Assembly: GCA_910574915.1 (NCBI GenBank)
Contig: CAJTCR010000036.1
Location: 1 to 54,070 of the forward strand
Length of the DNA: 54,070 bases
Reading direction: 5' to 3'
Origin: Eubacteriaceae bacterium
GTDB lineage: Bacteria; Bacillota; Clostridia; Lachnospirales; Lachnospiraceae
Under the pieces are notes generated by a model. That model had not been told where the DNA came from and made no database searches. It saw only the letters and a list, made by a program, of their open reading frames with translations. Positions 9,955 to 17,676 of this stretch are shown here, in pieces. The position numbers and the translations under genes are program-made. Position 1 is the stretch's first letter. Every line of letters starts with the position of its first letter.

Positions 9955-11697
9955 CTATTTTAATTGATAGACCACATGTCTGCCCTGTCTCACTTTGACA
10001 ATCAACCCTCTGTCAATCAAACGGTTCAAAGCAACTGAGGCACCCTGCTTTGTCGTGATTGTATCAATTATATCAACTACCTGCTGAGTTGTTATCATAC
10101 CATTCATTACAATAAATTGATATATTAATTGATCTGTTTTATTTAAATCAACTGGATCTTCTGATACATCTTCCATGTTCAACTGCTCCGGCTTGATCTC
10201 ATACTCCATATTTATTCGATATGTTGTCCAGCGTCCCCGCCGTTCAGCAGCCAGCATTTTTTTATCAGCCAGACGAAAAAGCATCCTGCCTATATCTGTT
10301 GAATGTAATCCTAAAACCGACTGTAATCTTGTATTTGATACTTTTTCCTCAAGAAAAGCTGTTGCAAGAATAATCTGTTCTTCTGATTTTAAATGCCGGT
10401 AAGCCATTCCAAACGTATCATGCAAAAAATCCGTACATTCTGCCGGCATAAGGGATACCATCCATAATTTAAGATTAACCTGATGTAATTCCTGGTCATC
10501 ATACAAATCAGGCTGCCGCCATTTTTCATCACCCCATGCTTTCAATATAGCAGGAAATCCAGAGCCAATATTATCGCCTAAGCCTATCATTCTAAACATG
10601 TTCTGGATTTTAGGATTTCTTGCAACTGAATGTCCTCCTTCATATATTGCCTGTACTGGCAGTTTCAGACTGCCTGGATTAGAGAATGTAAATCCATCAT
10701 CTGACTTCACCACTTTCAAAACGCCTATACTATGATAATCAGCATGAATAATCATATTAACTGCTGCCTCGCGTATTGCCTTATGAACAGACGTATCATC
10801 AACTCTTACCATTCCCTGCAGTTTAAAAGGCCTTTTCAACTCGCTTACAAGTTTGGGCAGAATCCTTTTCAGGAAATTATAAAGATTGTTTTCCCATGAT
10901 CCATCATAAGTAAGACGGTCACTCCATCTGCTGCCTTCAGCCAGATTTGTCTGATCCAGATAATCCATACGGATATTATCAAATCTCTCCCTGACAGATA
11001 AACCCTTTCCAAACATAAGCAGTCCGGCAACTGTCAACCCTTCTCTCTTTGTAGCCCTGTCAACTGCATACGCTCCAAGATTGCGTAAAAATTCTTTATC
11101 ATCAATCCCATTCCAGACATGCTCCGGATTATGATGCTCATACTCAACACGGTATGCTTTTAATGTACTGCTGTCAATATCTTCCATAGTAAAACCGTAG
11201 AGAAGACTGCCATCAATTCCGGAATCAGAAGCATCCCTCAGCATAGATTTCACTTCCTCCTCCGTACAGTGATAATCTCCTTCATGATTCCGCTTATAGC
11301 TTCCTTTCAAGAGATTATCGTTTATATATACTGGCTTATGCCTGTAATCTGCCTGTGGAACCTCTATCCATATGACATTAGCACCTCTGATCTGACAAAT
11401 GCCTACATTGTCATCCAACAAAATATTTGAACTGACCTTACTACTGTTAATAGTATCCCAAAACTCTTTCAGTCTGGCTTTTGGATTTTTTATGTCTGTA
11501 AAGGAAAATCTTTTCTCATAATCTGTTTCTGCCATGTTTTCTGCAACTCCTAAAAGAATAATGCCTCCGCATGTGTTGGCAAATGCAGAATACGTTTCCC
11601 ATACTGATTTTGATATTTCATTTCTGGATTCTTTGCATTCTAATGATATTCTTTCACCATATTTCAATAATTCCAATATATCTTTACTTGTAATCAT
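9955..11697 (-). CDS. AlbA_2 (Schlafen-like) domain ATP-binding protein
   Basis: A 580-residue protein of the family often labelled 'putative transcriptional regulator/RecG-like'. The N-terminal AlbA_2 domain contains ECKESRNEIS and FANTCGGIILLGV, and the middle has a GHKL-type ATPase fold region (NMIIHADYHSIG, FSNPGSLKLP, GLGDNIGSG). The C-terminus carries two winged-helix-like segments (about residues 440-580). The start is set at 11697, preceded by GAGGGTGG; the frame opens 15 bases earlier. Family members are common in accessory islands, where they act as DNA-binding regulators or defence-related factors; the target here is unknown. It is a lone gene, flanked downstream by repeat copy A and upstream by the MITE. 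Confidence 0.8.
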   Translation of the reverse strand: MITSKDILELLKYGERISLECKESRNEISKSVWETYSAFANTCGGIILLGVAENMAETDYEKRFSFTDIKNPKARLKEFWDTINSSKVSSNILLDDNVGICQIRGANVIWIEVPQADYRHKPVYINDNLLKGSYKRNHEGDYHCTEEEVKSMLRDASDSGIDGSLLYGFTMEDIDSSTLKAYRVEYEHHNPEHVWNGIDDKEFLRNLGAYAVDRATKREGLTVAGLLMFGKGLSVRERFDNIRMDYLDQTNLAEGSRWSDRLTYDGSWENNLYNFLKRILPKLVSELKRPFKLQGMVRVDDTSVHKAIREAAVNMIIHADYHSIGVLKVVKSDDGFTFSNPGSLKLPVQAIYEGGHSVARNPKIQNMFRMIGLGDNIGSGFPAILKAWGDEKWRQPDLYDDQELHQVNLKLWMVSLMPAECTDFLHDTFGMAYRHLKSEEQIILATAFLEEKVSNTRLQSVLGLHSTDIGRMLFRLADKKMLAAERRGRWTTYRINMEYEIKPEQLNMEDVSEDPVDLNKTDQLIYQFIVMNGMITTQQVVDIIDTITTKQGASVALNRLIDRGLIVKVRQGRHVVYQLK

Positions 11698-11786
11698 ATT
11701 CACCACCCTCATTCATCAGATTTGCAATAGAAAATCATGATCAATTCCTGCAGTACTTTTCAAATAATCTATATTTTATCTCTCTC

Positions 11787-11950
11787 TAGAGCGTGTTTGA
11801 AAAATGCTTTCTGCCAGATGTATTTCACAATTTGTGGGAGATTTGCGCCAAATGAAGGGCGCATAGCGGGTTATGTAACCTGAATTTGGTGCAAATATCA
11901 CGCAAAGTGGGGAATGCAGATGGCAGGAATGATTTTTAAAACACGCTCTA
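11787..11950. mobile_element. 164-bp palindromic MITE, copy 1
   Basis: The element begins TAGAGCGTGTTTGAAAAAT and ends ATTTTTAAAACACGCTCTA. The inverted similarity continues inward across almost the whole element, so each half is an imperfect mirror of the other and a single strand could fold into a hairpin with about 80-bp arms. A second 164-bp copy lies inverted at 26839-27002. The flanking TA is consistent with a TA target duplication as made by IS630/Tc1-type transposases. It encodes no transposase. Confidence 0.82.
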
Positions 11951-11989
11951 GCAAGACATAATATATAATAGCAGCATCTTTTCAGAATT

Positions 11990-13669
11990 TCATTTTTTCT
12001 TCGGCATTTGTATGCAATAATCACCTTTACTTTCTAAAAAATTTCGATAATCAATCTCAGCATAAAGCCAATCTGTCATCGCCGGCGGCACCCACATCTG
12101 TGGATATATTTTATAATTTTCCGCATAACACTCTGCTCTTCGCACAAACCATTCACTATCATAATTTTTACCCAAATCTATCATTGACTTAATTACATCT
12201 AACATTTCCTTATCATCATATGACATATGAATATCAGATAAATTCTCGCAATGTACTGCGATACGTTCTAAATTTTTCTTCGTCCTTCCCTGCTTGTCTT
12301 TTAAAAGTCCCTTTTCATATTCATTACATTTCCTGCACTTTGAAAAATCCATGCATTCTTTTGCTAATATTTTTTCTTCAAATACAGGAATATGTGCAAC
12401 AACAGAAAGCCCATCCAGCATGGATTCCGCATTTGGCTGCCCCTTTTCCATATCAGGGCTGACATCACAGATCAGCAGTGCCTGCTCTCTGTCTCCTAAT
12501 GCACCCCTATCCTTGTATTCGGAAGTCTGCATATAAATGCCAGGCTTTAAACCACTATAAACTGTATTTGCCATTAAATAAGGGTTTCTGGTGATTTTCC
12601 TATTATCCCATGAATCCTGCCCTATAAAACAGCTTCCCCCTCTGCCACCTGTTCCAACTGCATTACAAAAAACTGTTTTCAATCCTGCTGACAAATAAAA
12701 TCCCTGGCCAAATACATAATAATCTACTGCACGCGTAGTACAGGCCGGAACAAGAATAATAGGCGTCCGCAGATACTTGTTTACTCTTTGATACATCGCA
12801 GTAAACATTCCAAAATTTTTTATATCTTTTAGCATATTTTCTTCGTACTTTTTATATTCATCAGAATACAGATGATTTTTACCCTGGACATCTTTATTCC
12901 GATAACTTTCATATGCACAAATCGATTCTTTCAAAAAACTGGGGTAATTACTAATGGACGCAAGAGCAAATAACTCTGCACAAATTACCTCAATTACATC
13001 ATCTCTCGCGTCAAAGAAATAAGGCATAAGCTCTCTTTCATTTTTTTCAGACAAATCCCTGGCGTATTGATGCATAACTGGCGAAAATCCATTTTCAATC
13101 CAGTAAGCTGGTGTTGGATTGATATCTTCATGCAGTGTAACCGCCGGATATTTTTTAAATTTCTTCATAATTACTTCTGCTTCATTATCTTTATTTTTGG
13201 TAATCACTGGAAGCGGAGCTGAATGCCAGTAGATTCTTTCATTTAATTTGTATTTATCTGCAATATGAAGATTTGAAAAATTATATCCAACCGGTATTCG
13301 GTATGTCCCCGCCCAGATTGAGAACTTATATCCTTTTTGCTCATCATCCAATACTTCCCTCATCCACTCAACACATTCCTGTAAAGAATAATTCAGCTTT
13401 TGTTTTATTATTGTGAATAAATCTCCGTTTTTTCCGCACCCATAACAATAAAAAGTGTTTTTATCAGATCTAATATGCATAGAAGGATTTGTTTCACTAT
13501 GGAAAATACAAGAACAAATAAAATCATTCCCTGTCCTCTTTGTCATTATACCCAGTTTATCACAAACATCTTTTATTAAAATGTTGTTCTTAATATACGA
13601 ATAATATTTGTTTTTTATTTTCCCATTTATTTCTCCCTTCTGAAAAAACTTTATGATATGACAGCGCAT
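11990..13669 (-). CDS. CHC2 zinc-finger (DnaG-like N-terminus) protein of unknown function
   Basis: A 559-residue protein. Residues of about 25-115 match the zinc-binding domain of bacterial primases (CSCIFHSETNPSMHI then FYCYGCGKNGDLFTII). The remaining 430 residues show neither a recognisable primase Toprim catalytic core nor a helicase domain. They include a LVPACTTRAVDYY segment, a GTGGRGGSC loop and a second possible metal site with three cysteines (CMDFSKCRKC). I do not recognise this part. A good ribosome-binding site (GAAGGGAG) lies inside the frame, about 35 bases after the first ATG, and leads to an ATG that is out of frame. The true start is therefore unclear, or a base has been lost near the start. 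It looks plasmid- or phage-derived. Confidence 0.65.
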   Translation of the reverse strand: MRCHIIKFFQKGEINGKIKNKYYSYIKNNILIKDVCDKLGIMTKRTGNDFICSCIFHSETNPSMHIRSDKNTFYCYGCGKNGDLFTIIKQKLNYSLQECVEWMREVLDDEQKGYKFSIWAGTYRIPVGYNFSNLHIADKYKLNERIYWHSAPLPVITKNKDNEAEVIMKKFKKYPAVTLHEDINPTPAYWIENGFSPVMHQYARDLSEKNERELMPYFFDARDDVIEVICAELFALASISNYPSFLKESICAYESYRNKDVQGKNHLYSDEYKKYEENMLKDIKNFGMFTAMYQRVNKYLRTPIILVPACTTRAVDYYVFGQGFYLSAGLKTVFCNAVGTGGRGGSCFIGQDSWDNRKITRNPYLMANTVYSGLKPGIYMQTSEYKDRGALGDREQALLICDVSPDMEKGQPNAESMLDGLSVVAHIPVFEEKILAKECMDFSKCRKCNEYEKGLLKDKQGRTKKNLERIAVHCENLSDIHMSYDDKEMLDVIKSMIDLGKNYDSEWFVRRAECYAENYKIYPQMWVPPAMTDWLYAEIDYRNFLESKGDYCIQMPKKK

Positions 13670-13974
13670 AGTAATCGTACTTTAATTTTCAAAAAATCAT
13701 TTGTAAATACTTTTATTCTTTTTTCTTGCAATCAGAAAACTCTCTCCAATAACATTTATCCAAGTTACATTCAAAATATGTATTGTTCATTCTAATAACT
13801 CATTTTTTTGCTGAAAATAAATGCTTTACACTTATTTCTTGAATTTGAGGACATAAAATTTTTACCTATTATTCCAAAAGATCATTTTTATCCTAATTAT
13901 ATCTTTTTATAATTATAACTTCAACAAAATAATTTTGCATATATCTTTTATCTTTGTTGTCTTCTGTGAAAATC
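13670..13974. other. AT-rich gene-free stretch
   Basis: About 300 AT-rich bases between the CHC2 gene start and repeat copy B. They may hold the CHC2 gene promoter, but I see no convincing -35/-10 pair, RNA gene or conserved repeat. Confidence 0.4.
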
Positions 13975-14105
13975 AAATCAGCGGAATACCTAATTTTACA
14001 AGTATTCCGCTGATTTGCTCTGTACCTATACACTTTTTCTAAATAACTTCACACATTCCGAAAATTCTCAAACGTCTTATACAAATCCAACTGTCCCCAC
14101 CCCGA
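13975..14105 (-). repeat. Copy B of the S8 protease 3' end plus terminator
   Basis: A perfect 15-bp stem (AAATCAGCGGAATAC at 13975-13989 with its inverse at 14002-14016) is followed by the protease tail sequence WGQLDLYKTFENFRNV read on the minus strand (14054-14105). It matches copy A and the real gene end, but the spacer between hairpin and tail differs, so the copies have diverged. No protease body is attached. Confidence 0.75.
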
Positions 14106-14248
14106 TTGAGTCAAGTTAATGTCACAAAAATTTTCAACTTTTTTTCGGAAAAAATCGCTGTGAGCCGCATAACTTCGTTAAGGTTGAGGTAAATTAATGC
14201 TAAATCATCAAAAAATTGGTGATAAATTAATGTCTCAAACAGTTGTTC
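14106..14248. mobile_element. IS-end-like repeat, copy B
   Basis: This is the counterpart of 9675-9815, in the same orientation, with the same trio of TTAATG-containing short repeats. With copy A it brackets a 4.4-kb segment carrying the AlbA_2 and CHC2 genes, which is consistent with IS-mediated acquisition or recombination. Confidence 0.45.
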
Positions 14249-14324
14249 TGTAAAAATACTATTCCCGTCCCTATTTTTGTATCCAGACTATGTATCATCA
14301 TCCTTTATAATTAAATGGCAAAAT

Positions 14325-14379
14325 AAATCTTCACAATAAATACATTCTCTAAACAAAGGCATTTATTGTGAAGAAATTT
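14325..14379. terminator. Hairpin, possible terminator
   Basis: An inverted repeat CTTCACAATAAAT ... ATTTATTGTGAAG with arms of about 14-16 bp and a loop of about 20 bases lies just beyond the PIN-gene remnant. The T-run is weak, so its role as terminator is uncertain. Confidence 0.5.
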
Positions 14380-14383
14380 ATAC

Positions 14384-14530
14384 AGACAAAACGCAGGGTT
14401 CTTCATAAAAAGAAATCTTATAGTCATGTGTAACAAACTTTAATCCATCTGCCTTTGCCGTGCAATCATTGTCCTGTCAAATGGGTCATTATGATCCTGA
14501 TTATGGCAGACCAGCGTTTCCAACGCCATT
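14384..14530 (-). pseudogene. PIN-domain (VapC-like) toxin C-terminal remnant
   Basis: The minus strand reads HNDPFDRTMIA, shifts by one base, and continues ADGLKFVTHDYKISFYEEP before a stop near 14384. This is the C-terminal quarter of a PilT/VapC-type PIN nuclease, where the HxDPFDR and TxD motifs are typical. The N-terminal catalytic part is missing and the frame is broken, so the gene is dead. It lies directly downstream of an intact PIN gene. Confidence 0.65.
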
Positions 14531-14564
14531 ACATGCCTGTCCCAGAACAGCAGCATCCGTTTTC

Positions 14565-14972
14565 TCATAATAATGTAATAAATTCATCCGGACTGCAAAC
14601 CTTTGTTTTAGCCATCTTAAAATCTTTCAAATTACACGTCACCAAACAGTCTGCATTTACCATTCTCGCACATTCATCCTGCAGGCAATCCTCAAAATCT
14701 TTAAACTGTACATTTTCTATCGCCTCTAAAACCTGAGCGTGTGAAGCCCCTGCAACTGTCAGCAGCTTGCAAATATCTTTTAACCACATTCGCTTCCCCT
14801 CATCTGGAATACGAAGCGAATACCATATAATAGACAACGAATGAAAAGCTATATATCCATCAACTTTTCCTTGAGAACACAAATCCATAACCGCTTTTGA
14901 AGAATCTCGAAACCGATCTTCACGGTCTGTAATATAGTTTAATATAACGTTAGTGTCAATTAATGCAACCAT
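14565..14972 (-). CDS. PIN-domain toxin (VapC-like)
   Basis: A 135-residue PIN-domain ribonuclease-type toxin. It begins MVALIDTNVILNYI, giving the first catalytic Asp (D6), and has further acidic residues in FEDCLQ and a late NLKDF segment. The start at 14972 overlaps the antitoxin gene end by 17 bases; the open frame extends 42 bases further but without reason. Overlap with a small upstream partner is the standard layout for a type II toxin-antitoxin pair. It likely cleaves RNA when freed from the antitoxin. Confidence 0.82.
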   Translation of the reverse strand: MVALIDTNVILNYITDREDRFRDSSKAVMDLCSQGKVDGYIAFHSLSIIWYSLRIPDEGKRMWLKDICKLLTVAGASHAQVLEAIENVQFKDFEDCLQDECARMVNADCLVTCNLKDFKMAKTKVCSPDEFITLL

Positions 14973-15222
14973 ATTTTTCTTCCATAGCCTCCCTTCTGAT
15001 TTGTTCACAGTCATAATCTTTTGGGAATGGATACTTCTTTTTCAGTTCCTCCATGTGTAAAAACGCCTGTCTTTTTTCTAAAATTAAATTTTTATTCTCA
15101 GATATTTTCTCTGTTTTCCCTGCCACTACATTAAATCTCCGAATCATGTCTATAAAGAATTTAACACTGTCATCATCCGGTAAAGAATCAATCACAGCAT
15201 ATGCTTCCTGCTTCAAAGTCAT
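14956..15222 (-). CDS. Antitoxin of PIN toxin pair
   Basis: An 88-residue protein with an N-terminal MTLKQEAYAVIDSLPDDDSV segment typical of small antitoxins paired with PIN toxins. A charged, helical C-terminal half presumably wraps the toxin. A strong GGAGGTGG site precedes the ATG. It overlaps the toxin gene by 17 bases. No classical ribbon-helix-helix or AbrB fold is evident by eye, so the DNA-binding role is assumed from family behaviour. Confidence 0.75.
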   Translation of the reverse strand: MTLKQEAYAVIDSLPDDDSVKFFIDMIRRFNVVAGKTEKISENKNLILEKRQAFLHMEELKKKYPFPKDYDCEQIRREAMEEKYGCIN

Positions 15223-15351
15223 TTATTCCACCTCCATTTTTTCTTAGAGTCCATATTTCGATCATTTCAATTCAACAATCACGCAATTTCAACATCTATC
15301 ATAATATATTCTCTGATTCAAATAATAATTTCTCTCTATACACTCATCTTA

Positions 15352-16221
15352 CTATATCCTTTGCAGCCATAGTTTTAATGCTTGTCTCATCTCTGCTTCT
15401 TTATTTGCATCAATATAAATAACACCAGATAAATCACTTGCTAGGTCTGGTCTGTTTTTACAAACAAATACAACCTTTTGCTTATTCAATTTTCCCATAA
15501 ATAAACCATATTCAAATAAAACATTATCACGGACAGAACCTTTTACTTCATCTCTGCACCAAACCTCATCATCACGATTAAATATGAAAACCGCTCCGTC
15601 AACACTGCCTGCTGTTTCCAATAAACTATCCAAAATACTATTTCCAGCCACAAACACTCCGTTATTAGGAGAATTCCATGTCAAAGTTTTACAACCCAGA
15701 TTGGAAACTATTGCAGCTGCTTCATCCATTGTATCTACAGCTTCTTTTGAGCTCCCAAAAAATATTACCTTCTCTTTCTTTTCTTCTGCCATTGTCTTCT
15801 TTTCCTTACCTATATTCTTAATTAATTCTAAAGATACTACATTACTTTCGTCTAAATTAACATCTTCCATATCGTCTTCACCAAACGCAAGAATGCCGTC
15901 TTTCAATAATTCATACACTATGTGCCCTGCCTTTTTATCCATCACTTCAAGGTTATAATTTTTTCCACAAGACCCACACCTGCATCTCCCCTTTTTTATT
16001 ATTTTTACATATTCTATACAACTCTCTTGACATTGAGAACAGTTAAACCTATACCTATATTTCAAAACCCCCTCCCGAAAAAGAAAATCTCTAAAAGCTT
16101 CAAATTCCTTATTGCCAAGACCTAATTTTTCCTGTAACCATTTCGGCTCTATTGCGGTTAAATTATTCACCGATTGCAGCTTTACAATCTCCTTGAGCTG
16201 ATTTATCTTTTGCATAATCAT
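15352..16221 (-). CDS. TIR-like (PF10137-type) effector with wHTH and zinc ribbon
   Basis: A 289-residue protein with three parts. Residues 1-55 look like a winged helix (WLQEKLGLGNKEFEAFRDFL). Residues 58-95 form a zinc ribbon (CSQCQESC then CRCGSCG). Residues 148-289 are a TIR-like nucleotide-binding domain with IFFGSSKEAVD, GVFVAGNSILDSLL, FIFNRDDE and the hallmark RDNVLFEYGLFMGKL. Domains of this type cleave NAD or bind nucleotides in bacterial immune systems such as CBASS and Pycsar, the conserved Glu in NVLFEYG being the expected catalytic or binding residue. Its start lies within the end of the 420-residue upstream gene (about 59 bases overlap), implying coupled translation. A DNA-sensing or effector role in phage defence is inferred, not shown. 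Confidence 0.75.
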   Translation of the reverse strand: MIMQKINQLKEIVKLQSVNNLTAIEPKWLQEKLGLGNKEFEAFRDFLFREGVLKYRYRFNCSQCQESCIEYVKIIKKGRCRCGSCGKNYNLEVMDKKAGHIVYELLKDGILAFGEDDMEDVNLDESNVVSLELIKNIGKEKKTMAEEKKEKVIFFGSSKEAVDTMDEAAAIVSNLGCKTLTWNSPNNGVFVAGNSILDSLLETAGSVDGAVFIFNRDDEVWCRDEVKGSVRDNVLFEYGLFMGKLNKQKVVFVCKNRPDLASDLSGVIYIDANKEAEMRQALKLWLQRI

Positions 16222-17425
16222 ACTGTTTCAATATCTCCCATATTTTTTCGTAATCCTCTAAATAGTAATCTTCTGGATCTAGTATTCCAATTTCAATATA
16301 TTCTTCTTTGGTCGCATCGTAGCTTATTCTAAATTTTCTATTTCTATTACGAAAACTAATATTAATTGTATCTACCTGATCTGAATCTTCCATGGCTGTC
16401 AAAAGCATTAAAAATGGCTTAGCACAAAAAACAGGATTAATGTTATTCTCAGATTTAATAATTGTTATTGAATTATCTAAATCACTAAATTTTACACTAT
16501 TTATGACAGCTGATAAATTCATCTGATCTATTACATTATAATTTCTTTCAAAAAAATAATCAGATACCACAGCTCTTATGACCATATTTTTCATTTCTTG
16601 TGCTATATTCATGATTCTTCCACTAAACGTCGTTTTTCCATCCTTTTGCGTACTATTTTCAAATGGAATTTGATTCATAATTTTTTCCTCCACATCTGAA
16701 AAAAAATCCTTCATTAAATCTACCTCTCCACATGATGGAATCGCACCCAGCAGTTCACCCGTAAGGCTTTCATTCATATTAGCCAATATTTTTTTATACC
16801 CTAACTGTATATTCTTCACTTTAATACCTATAGATTTTTTTAACCATTCTACAATCTTATTCATTAAAGTATTATTCTTATATTCATCTTCATTTTCTAC
16901 ATTCTGCCTTCTCCATGCCTTTATTAATAATAAATTTTTTTTCAAATCTACTTCCACAGGAATATATGTACACCACTCATGATCTTTACTAATTTTTTTT
17001 GTAACCCTTATATAACATTGAAAAAGAATACATATAGATTCCACTTCTCCGCGCTTATCATCAACTGTCTTTACAGATGCAACTTTCCAATCATCACTAC
17101 TTGAAACATCTGTCTTCAATATCTTACACATGTTTAAAGAATCCCATAAAAAATCCTTCTTTAATGCTTTTAACCATAACTCATCATCAGTTATTTTTCT
17201 TTTATTTGCTATTTCAAAAACTCGAACCAGTTTCCTTTTCCCATACATTAAATGATTATAACAGAACTCTTCAAATTCTTCTTCCATTATATCTATCCCA
17301 ACTGCATTCGAAACAAAATATTTGAATTCTTGTCCTAAATCTTTCTTTTCAATACCTCTGCTTCTCAAAAATCTTCTTATAGCATCTTCGCCTATATTAT
17401 CTATTAAGGATTCCCTAATCTGCAA
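16163..17425 (-). CDS. Unknown protein paired with TIR-like effector
   Basis: A 420-residue soluble protein that I do not recognise. No signal peptide or membrane segment is visible. It is rich in Lys, Asp and Asn, AT-rich in codon use, and has mixed helix/strand character with no obvious nucleotide-binding loop. Translation appears to start at a TTG, preceded at a good distance by GGAGGG. Its 3' end overlaps the TIR-like gene by about 59 bases, so the two form one unit and probably one system. By analogy with two-gene TIR defence systems it may be the sensor or signal-producing partner. That is inference from position only. Confidence 0.6.
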   Translation of the reverse strand: MQIRESLIDNIGEDAIRRFLRSRGIEKKDLGQEFKYFVSNAVGIDIMEEEFEEFCYNHLMYGKRKLVRVFEIANKRKITDDELWLKALKKDFLWDSLNMCKILKTDVSSSDDWKVASVKTVDDKRGEVESICILFQCYIRVTKKISKDHEWCTYIPVEVDLKKNLLLIKAWRRQNVENEDEYKNNTLMNKIVEWLKKSIGIKVKNIQLGYKKILANMNESLTGELLGAIPSCGEVDLMKDFFSDVEEKIMNQIPFENSTQKDGKTTFSGRIMNIAQEMKNMVIRAVVSDYFFERNYNVIDQMNLSAVINSVKFSDLDNSITIIKSENNINPVFCAKPFLMLLTAMEDSDQVDTINISFRNRNRKFRISYDATKEEYIEIGILDPEDYYLEDYEKIWEILKQYDYAKDKSAQGDCKAAIGE

Positions 17426-17593
17426 CTGTGATACCCTCCACTCATTATGATATTAATGCAGCTTTTATCTATACTTAATATTCGTATTTTTCATATTTTA
17501 ATGATCACACCCAGTATATCATATGGAAAATTCAATTACAAGACAACACATAAAACCATCTAATAGCGGTAAAATATACTCTGTAAAATAATA

Positions 17594-17634
17594 AAATCAG
17601 CAGAACGCCTTGCTTTTACAGGCATTCCGCTGAT
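17594..17634 (-). terminator. Terminator-like hairpin after S8 protease
   Basis: An imperfect inverted repeat ATCAGCAGAACGCC ... GGCATTCCGCTGAT, 40 bases beyond the protease stop. A second hairpin (ATTATTGAAG ... CAATAAT at about 17649-17678) lies between it and the gene. Both have counterparts in the duplicated tails at 9.6 and 14 kb. Confidence 0.55.
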
Positions 17635-17676
17635 AGCAGCTCACATATTATTGAAGAAAAGAGCATTTTTCAATAA

